Of a DNA stretch of 64,000 bases, positions 25,301 through 34,300 are shown one piece after another. Position numbers and translations under genes: made by a program. How positions within the stretch are numbered: the first letter of the stretch is position 1; the number at the start of each line of letters is the position of its first letter. Source of the stretch: Rapana venosa. Its lineage: Eukaryota; Mollusca; Gastropoda; Neogastropoda; Muricidae. The notes beneath the pieces were generated by a model that searched no databases, was not told the DNA's origin, and saw only the letters and a list, made by a program, of their open reading frames with translations. The stretch covers positions 61,542,431-61,606,430 of the forward strand of contig CM054143.1 in assembly GCA_028751875.1 (NCBI GenBank), in the 5' to 3' direction.

Positions 25301-28300
25301 GCTACAACGGCACATCCCAAAAGTTGGAGGGAGAGCTTTCGCCTGCAGGCTGAAAAGGCAGCGTGACCTAATTTTTAGTGATTTTCATGTTTTTGCAGTT
25401 TTGGTTTCTTCAAACATCTAAAAATCATATTCCAAAGTATCAGACTCCAATTCAGTTTATAAAGTAGTTTAATTTATTATTTTATAGACATACTGTACCA
25501 AAATCCGACTCTTAAACGTTGAAATTAGCCAGATATTGCGGCCTTTGTTTCGTGGCGCAACTGCTTTTCTACCTACAACATGACACATGGTTGGAAAGCT
25601 CTGTTTCCCGCCTTAACGATCGTGGAAATTTCCAGCCAGTCTACCATAGTCCCATAGCGTAATCTGCTTCTAAATTTAGTACACAAACTCAAGCGAAATG
25701 CCCAACGAGAAGGCAGAATGTCCTCTATGAACGTAGCAACAGGCATCTGGTTCTCGCGTTAAATCAAGGGAAGTAAATCCGACAGGTTTTTTTCACATAA
25801 ACAAGACCGGCAGCGATCGGCGATCGAGAAACCATGGAAGCTGAAAAGAAGGCAGATCGTGTAAAAGACCTTTAAAATGAAAGCATAGTTGCTGGTATGC
25901 CACCAAGGGACGAAATAAAAGATTTAATCACTGAGTATTTCGCCAGTGAAGGTGAAGAAACTGACATAGACAGCAGCGATGACAAGGAGACGGACAAGCT
26001 GGGAACTTTTGAAAAACGACTAGGCCTGTACTGAGTGTCTGATGAAACTCTTGACAAAGACGAAATAATTTTGAAAGCTTTTTCTATACATTTTTTGTGA
26101 TATTAACTGTCAGACATTCAATAGTTGTACTGAAAATAAGGCTTTCCTTAGCCTTCTCAGCTCAAACAAAATACAACTTGTAATTGGGGCGTTTTGTTTC
26201 ATTTTTCATGTTAACACAATTTGGCCTACTTTCGATTGAAATTAATGTCATAAGAAATATAAAATCAAGGAAAATAGGAAACATTCTTTCAAATTTATGT
26301 TTGGAGATCATAGAAGAGTGCCAGCTAAATCTTTTCTCCTAGTTTCATTTAATTTAAAGCCCTGTTGCTAAGGCCTTTCTATCATAACACTTGTACACAG
26401 TTGAAGAAACTTCAGATGCCATTTTCTCAAAATGGCCGCCTGACCACCCTGTCACTTTAAACTAATATAACTTTGCTTTTAGTCAACCTACAACAAAAAC
26501 AAATACATCATTATAAAGCTTAATGATTGAAGTTTCTTACTGTATCAAAATCTGAAAAATGTTAAAAAGGCACTTAATGGACCTTTTGTGGGAGTGCATC
26601 ACATATGTGTTTGCATGTGTGAATATCTTGTAAGACAGTGCATTGTAAAGTCATCCATGACTGGTCGCAGTATAGCTTTTGATAAATGGTAGGCTTTTAC
26701 ATTTAGGGTAAAGAAGTTTCCAATCCCCCTTCTCCACTTGATGCTTTTCTTCATAGCCTTTAGTCCTTTTGACAGACTGTCCATTGTGCAGGGCTATTTT
26801 CCTCACTTTCTTGTTTCTTTTTGTTTAAGGTTTTGGTACATCTTGTGTAGCATGCAAATTATGAATGGGTCAGAATGTTTTTACATTGTGTTTTTTAGCT
26901 ATAAAAAATGTTTAAATGTTGATATATCCTGTGCCTTAGTTTTCATTGTCTCATCTCCCTCGTATCACCCCTCGCATTTCCAAACACCTTCTCAACTCTG
27001 ATTCACTCAAGCACACACTTGTATACTCAAATATGCTCAAGTATGCTTGTGTGCCGCGCGCGCTCGCACCACACACAGAGACACACGAGTTTATCCAATT
27101 TTATTTTTTTAATGTGCATGGATTCTTACAGGAAAGTGCTTGATGTCAAATGTTGTATTGGGTGTTCAATGTGCTTTGAAAGATTAGGGTTGAAGACAAC
27201 TTCAAATTCAGGAGAAGAAAGACAGTGAGGTTATGTAATGTATAGGGGTGGTTTGGGTCATCAGCCAGTGAGTGATTTTATTTCAAAATGATCTTTTGGT
27301 TGTATCTTGAATAATCTTCTTCTTCTGCTTTGAACACTCAGATAACAACTGTTGTTGTTTGCCATATAAGCGAAACTGTGTTGAAATACCAAGAAGGCAG
27401 AAAATAGACCAGAAAGAGGTGACTGGAAGAAAAGAAACCAGGCAGACAACGAAGAGAGGGATAATAGAGAGGGATTTCCTAGCACAGAATTTCCAGAAGA
27501 TGGGGATGGTATTTATACTGGGAGGCCCCAGGGAGGTAATGGTTGTAGGAGTGGTCAGTCAGTGACCTGCTCTTGCCTCCTCCACAGCCTGGTGTTGGGA
27601 AGACTGCAGATGCAGCAGAACCACCCATCCAGAGTGACCGGTACATTTTGTTGTTTATCTGGTCATGTACTGAAAGGTGCAACAAACACACACACCAGGC
27701 TGGCTCCCAGACCATTCAGCTGGTGGTAGGTAGAGTCAGGGCAAAACAGATCCCAGACAATTAATCGTTCATCGCAAGAAACGTATGTCTGAAGTTGCTT
27801 TAGTGTGTTGTTTGTTCAACGGGACTGGTAAGATTTCGTTGTGTTCTAGTTCAAATGGATGGCACTCACTTCATCCCCTAGCCATTCATCGTTCAGTATG
27901 AAGTGCCCTGTTTAGACATCTTACTTGAAGATGGAACGTGGCGGCCTTAACTGGCGGGAAAGGGGTCATGCACAATAAAAGTTCATCAATGGTGAACGTA
28001 GCCATTTTTGCCAAGAAAGAAGGAAAAAAGGGTTGGGTGGTTGGTTGGTTGTTTTTTTTTGGGGGGGGGGGGTTGGACTGTGCATGTCCATAAATCCTAA
28101 TACTGAACATTTTCTGTTACTGAATTGTTTGGGACAAAAGAGGAAAATTGTTTAAAGATACCAGTGATGGTCACAGAAAAGTATTTTTGATGTTTTCAGA
28201 ATATTCAGCAGTATTCGATAAAGTATTTATTAGTAATTGTTGATCGTTAAAAAAAATCCTGAAAATGGATAATGTGAAGTATGTCATTTTAATCTTCACA

Positions 28301-31300
28301 CAAGTTGGGATTTTCACTGCATGGTGATGTATATCGTTGCACAGGTGTCCTGTTTGCTATGTTGGTTTTTTTGTTGTTCATTGGTTTTGATTCCATTGTT
28401 GTAACATGGTTTTGTTGTCTGTAATTGCATGCAGTGTCAGTTAAGTTCATAAACAAGCAAATGAATGGAAGGCTAATACTCATAAACGCCTGTCAGCTAT
28501 TACTTCACAATCAGAATTTACATTGTAAAATACCTATGAGCTGAACTAATACAGACAGTAGCTTTCAAAGAAAAAGAGCTTTCAGGAGAGCGAACATATT
28601 CACCAGCAGACAAAAGTCTTACACTGATAAATGAAATTGAAAGCACATTGTGGAACTGGTTGTGTATTATACTGTTGTTTGTTGCGTGTCATCACGGCTT
28701 TAGTTAGGAATTCACAATGTACACTGCAGGCCACAGCTTTGTCAGGTAGTCAAGTCAGTGATGCTCAAATCACTGTTTCATTTCCAGATTGTTTTTGTTT
28801 TCTGGAGAGAATGAATCTACAGTGGGATTTATAATACTAATGAGAATACGAAGAGAGTTTGATTTGATTTCTGATATACCTAAGATAGGCCATAGCTAAG
28901 CCTCATAGTGTTGACGGATGTTAGATGCTCCATACACAGCACTGTTACCAGAAAGAGTTTTTGTAGTTCTTGTGGTCATTCTCAGTAGCTGTCATCTTCA
29001 CCTTGAAGCCTTTACATCCGGCTAGTGTGAGAGAGTGAAACCTGGAGCTGTACCAGTAGCAGTGTATTGTAAGAGTCTGACTGAGAAGTTTTTTTTGTTT
29101 TGTTTTTTGGGTTTTGGAGATTTTTTTTTTTTTGGGGGGGGGGGGGTGGGGGGGGGGAAGATGCAAAGTAAAGAATAAAGACAAGCTTACGTGGTATTTA
29201 ATAATGTTGGTGGGTATGAGTACTTCAGGTTCTCATTGAAAATAACCGCAAGATTGTGCAGGAAATTATATTTTTTGTTATTTGAATTGCCAGACCGTCA
29301 TTCATCCTCAGACTTATTATACCCATACTCTTTTTTTGCTTTTCCTTTTTTTTATGTGATAAGACTGATGCCATTCCCATGACTAGTTATAAGTTGAAAT
29401 GGAAAAAAACAACAATTTTTTTTTGGGTTAAAAGTCATTCGTCACTGTGTCTTCTGCCCCAATGCCACAGGCCCCAGAGGGGAGAGGAAGCAGCTGGCCA
29501 ACCTTCCCCTTCGCAGACCCGGTCCACCCCCTCCCCCTCCTCCCTCAGATCACCCCCCTCGCCCCCCTCGTGCTGACGGGCGGGTAGACAGACCTCCGCC
29601 TCCAGACATGCGTCACGACAGCCGGCTGGACAGAGGCAACGCCGAGCGCTTGGACGCACCGGGCCGCGGTGGTCGGCCTGAACGCCCCGCTAAGCCGGAC
29701 CGCCAGGAACGAGTGGAGCGACCGGAGCGACCTCAGAGAGCGGAGCGTGCAGAGAGGATGGAGCGGGAGAGGGGAGAAAACAGGTGAGAGAAACGGAGGG
29801 AGGGAGAGTGAGACTGAGGGAGTTGTGGGGGGTGAAGGAAATTTGGGGATTTGTGAGAGTGAAAGATAAAACAACTCGGGGATTGGTGAGAGAAACTAAG
29901 GGATTTGTGAGAGTGAGAGAAGCTAAGGGATTTGTGAGAGAAACTAAGGGATTTGTGAGAGAAACTAAGGGATTTGTGAGAGTGAAAGAAGCTAAGGGAT
30001 TTGTGAGAGTGAGAGAAGCTAAGGGATTTGTGAGAGAAACTAAGGGATTTGTGAGAGTGAAAGAAGCTAAGGGATTTGTGAGAGTGAGAGAAGCTAAGGG
30101 ATTTGTGAGAGAAACTAAGGGATTTGTGAGAGTGAGAGAAGCTAAGGGATTTGTGAGAGAAACTAAGGGATTTGTGAGAGTGAGAGAAGCTAAGGGATTT
30201 GTGAGAGAAACTAAGGGATTTGTGAGAGTGAGAGAAGCTAAGGGATTTGTGAGAGTCAGAAAAGCTAAGGGAGTTGTGAGGATGCTGAGGGATTTATGGG
30301 AGTGCTGAGGGATATGTGAGAGTGAAAAAATCTAAGGGATTTGTAAAGAGTGGTGCTGAAGAAGACGAAGTGTGATGAGGGCAATGCTCAAGAGAGAATG
30401 TGAAGACACAGGACAGTGAGAAAGATTGGAGAGGTTTGGTCCAGGCATGGAAGAAAGAACAGAAGAAGAGCCATACAGATTTCATATGCTGGTCTGGCCA
30501 TTCCTGTGTATATGCTTCCAAATATTTTTTTCCCCATATACCTCACGCAAGTATAAGAACAGTATTTGTGTATGTTGATATCAATATATATATATGTATA
30601 CATACACACTCAAACATGGATTTGAAATCTTGCACACATGTTCATTACAAAGCCATTCATCTTCGGTAGAAGAGTAGACCTGTCAGTTAGGGCAGTTGGT
30701 GGGTTATGGATGACCCAGACACACCAGCCTGCATTGTGTGACCTAGAGAGGTGTACAGGCTCCCCCACCTTCACCTTGCCCAGCAAGACACACCACACTG
30801 CACCGCACTTCACCACACCACACTTCACCACACCACACCACACCACACCACACCACACTGCACTTCACCACACCACACTGCACCGCACTGCACTGCACTG
30901 CCACACAGACATTTTATGTATGGTGCTCGGGGACTCCTCAGGGAGATGATGGAGAAGTCCAGTTCTGCCTGCCTGCACACAAGTAAGGAGACAAGAAATA
31001 GAAATGTGTTCAGTCAGTGTATGAATTCAGTAATGCTGTTGAAAGCATGCCGCCCATATTGTAACCCCTGTCTGACGTATTGCAGACCAGAGAGAGCAGA
31101 ACGCGGAGAAAGGCCGGAGAGAGCAGAGCGCGGAGAACGGCCGGAGAGAGCAGAGCGGGGAGAACGGCCAGAGCGCGGAGAACGGCCAGAGCGCGGAGAA
31201 CGGCCGGAGCGAGCGGAGCGTGGAGGGCCGGTGGCGGCCAAACCTGTGCGTGAGCAGAGTAGTCGGCCGCCCCCCTCCCTGCAGCCCAAGGCCAAGGACC

Positions 31301-34300
31301 CCATGAAGCTGATCGGCCTCAAGTCCAACATCAAGCTCAGTCTGGTCAACAAGGTGAGAGAGACCCTGCAGGCTGGGTGGTGGTTGTTGCACACCACTTA
31401 GCTGGTCATTCGTTGATCACATTCTGTCGTGACTGCAGTCCCTTGTGTGATGTTGGGGCTGCTTTTCCAGGGGAGAATGCCTTGTGGCTTTAGCAATTCA
31501 TCTGCGCCCCCCCCTCCACGTCTGCTCTTTGTTCTGTTATGTGGATGGCACTTTAAAAATATTACATTTTTAAGAAAATATATTCAATTGCCAGGGAAAA
31601 GTTACTTATTGACATGGGTTTTTATTGTGTTTTGTATTGGGTTTTTAAAAAAATCATTATTATCTGCTAAGTGTATGTTGCTTGTGACGTTTTGGTATAT
31701 TGCCTGATTCAAAAGATAAATGCCCAGAATACATGTCACAGTTGCATGGATGGGGAAAAGTCTTGCCGGAGGCAGAAAAGAAACCTGCATTCTGTAGCTG
31801 GCTGTACACGGCTGCTTGACGACTCTCGGTGTGATGTGAGTGAGGGAAGGCGCTGATCCAGTGATGACTGGTGTTGGGAATGATCACATAGCGTACAGAC
31901 ACGGAGGTAAAGCGTAGTGGAGGAGCACTGGCAGGGTAGAGGCACAGCATAACCTTAATGTTGCAGTTGTCTTTTTGTCGCAAACAGCAGCCGGGGACAA
32001 GTCGGCGGCCGGGGCAGCCACAGGCGGCGCCCCCATGAAGAGACGACCCCCGGACAGCGGGGAGGGGCCTCCTGCCAAGCGACAAGCGCTGCCTTCGTCC
32101 CCGGTCAAAATGCCGTCAGGTGAGTCTGCAGCAGGGGGTGTGTGGTGCACATGTGGTTTCCTTCCTTCCTTTGGGGAGGGTTCACTTTTGGGTTGTTTTT
32201 TTTTGTGAGGTCTTTATTCCTCAGCTAGAGCTCCGATGTTTACCAATGGTGAGATTTTGCGTATGCAACTGTTTTTTCCCTACCATGAAGGTAGCCGCAT
32301 TCCGACTTCAGGGATGTATGCTGGGTGTATTCATGTTTCTGTAGCCCACCAATGAATTATGTGATCTTTATTTACGAAAGGAATTAAGGCACTGGCAAGT
32401 CTGCACTTGAAAAATCCCTTCCCATAAGTCAGCAGACACCATCAAGATTCGAACCCATGACTAATGGACCCATGGGATTGAAGTCACACTGTCTTAACTA
32501 CTGGGCTCGGGGGGGGGGGTGCACATTTGAACACTGACGCGTCAGCCCTTTTCACTGTGTGGCATAGCTCTTTATGAACTGTTAACTCATTGGAGTCGCA
32601 GTGAAATGGATCCTGCCATTTTGTGATGACGCATGATTTTGGCTATATTTGAAAAATTCAGCAGACTTACCCAACATAATAATGACATACACATTATACA
32701 TCATTGAAAAGTTTATGATGTCTTCTTTTGAGATTGTTTCACAGTTTTTTAATAGATGACTGTATTTATTTTTTACAAATTTTCAAAATATGTCACTGAA
32801 TGCTGAAAAATAAAAAGTTTTGAAAATTAATGGCTTGAACTATTCATCAGCTAGTCCCCTTGAAGCAATGTGATGATTTTTCACCAAAGTTCCCTGAAGC
32901 TGGCTGAATCCATGTGATGTCACTTTTTGTAAAACAGATTATTTTTTTGGAAGAATCATAACACTGGAGTGCCTGAAATCCCAAAGATATCACTTGTTGA
33001 CATGTCAAACAAAATTGGCCAACAGACAAAATCTAGGCAAGCTTATGGTCAAGGAAAGCAACTGTGTTTAGAAAAATGATTGCCCTACAGGCCAGAGTAC
33101 TTTCCCTTGAGTTAACCATCACTTTGTGTTTTTTTTAAAATTCGTAAGTCTGCCGATTCTTAAGCTTCGGCACGTCACAGTAAAGGAGAGGAGTGCCGAG
33201 TTGTCTTCGGCACAACCTCAATGAGTTAATGGAAGGATTGCTGATCATCTTGTGTGTGTTTTAAACAAAATAACTTTCTGATTGTAAAAATCCCTTCAAA
33301 AAGATTCTGAACAGACTTTTTTTTTACCACAGTTCTGTTTTTCCACTGGCAGTACTGCAGTGGTTGATGGTTAGCAAGCAGTTCTTGTCATGCTCTTGTG
33401 TCAGCAACCACCTAGCTCACAGAGCTCCTCCTGCCTTCTTTTTGGCCAGATATCTTTTCTGCTTTATGTTGACTGAGGACGTGTAATGACACTGTGTTGG
33501 CATTGCTGTACTGTTGTCTTTTGTTGTTGTTTTTTTTATATACAAGAATTTTGTCATCTTTGTGCCTTTGTTCAAGCTTTGTTGGAATTAGAACATGTTT
33601 TGCTGACTGACACAAAGAGTATTTTAAACAATGGAAACTTAAAAATGTCATCAGATCTAACATTGCATTAATTTTGTGGCAGCTCAGGAGCGACTTGACT
33701 GTGTTAACTATTCTACTGCAGCTGTTGTTTTTTTTCTTTTTCATCTTGGAAGAGGGAAAAAGCATCGTATTTCAAAGTGTGGTTTGATATCTTGTACTGA
33801 AGGAGTCAGAAGTTAGTCGGAATACAGCTGGTTTATGGCATAAACGTCACTTACACCATACTTACCGCATACACACGGGGACTGGATGTAAAAAAGCACG
33901 TGAGTGCTTATTCCATTATTGTCGAAATAAAATAATAAAATAACAAAAAGATAAAAGAATGACTAGTAAAACGGACGGTGACTGCTGCAGAGAAAGCTGC
34001 CAGACCGCTGGCAGGTCGGGAGCGGGCCAGGTCCCCGTCAGACAGACAGCCTCGCTCCGGCACCGCCGCCATCGTCCCCCCCGCCTCCCTCCCTGCCACC
34101 ACCACCACCGCCGCTGCCGCCGCCATCCCCCTGCCCCCCTCCCCTACCAAAGCCCCCTCCTCCTCCAAGCCTCGGCCACCTGCGGGCAAAGCGCCCCACC
34201 CTGCCCCTGCAGGCAGCAAGGGCCCGCCCCCACCCCAGCCCCCCGCCGCCCCCCCCTCATCAGCCCCATCCCCCCCCCTCCTGGCGGCGGACCCCCTCCC

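Larger units (their letters stand above)
24706..29470 (+). other. ZC3H18 intron 16 (4.8 kb)
   Basis: The longest intron of this gene. It contains TG/GA simple repeats (25158-25275), a decayed element of unknown class (about 25326-26600), a dispersed-repeat segment (about 27400-27740), and G runs (28061-28071, 29133-29157). The exon-like segment at 27589-27642 fits neither neighbour in phase and was rejected. Confidence 0.5.
29784..31085 (+). other. ZC3H18 intron 17
   Basis: A GA-rich minisatellite fills about 29845-30330. A dispersed-repeat fragment lies at about 30690-30790 and a CCACA-type simple repeat at about 30785-30905. No exon is supported; the acceptor is cgtattgcag. Confidence 0.5.
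32120..33990 (+). other. ZC3H18 intron 19 with SINE and MITE
   Basis: It contains a SINE-C copy (about 32215-32510), a TTAA-flanked MITE (32582-33229) and a SINE-B tail fragment (about 33858-33935, plus orientation). No exon is supported. Confidence 0.6.

Noticed and set aside
27589..27642. Exon-like segment (PGVGKTADAAEPPIQSD) with AG and GT edges between ZC3H18 exons 16 and 17
   Set aside because: It needs phase 0 in and gives phase 2 out, while exon 16 ends in phase 1 and exon 17 needs phase 1. In the required phase it has a stop. It also lies in a dispersed repeat segment. Exon 16 joins exon 17 directly in frame.
29784..30308. 174-residue periodic frame (FVRETKG/FVRVREAKG)
   Set aside because: It lies in intron 17. 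The exon 17 frame meets a stop at the donor, and the frame reflects the 21/27-bp minisatellite.
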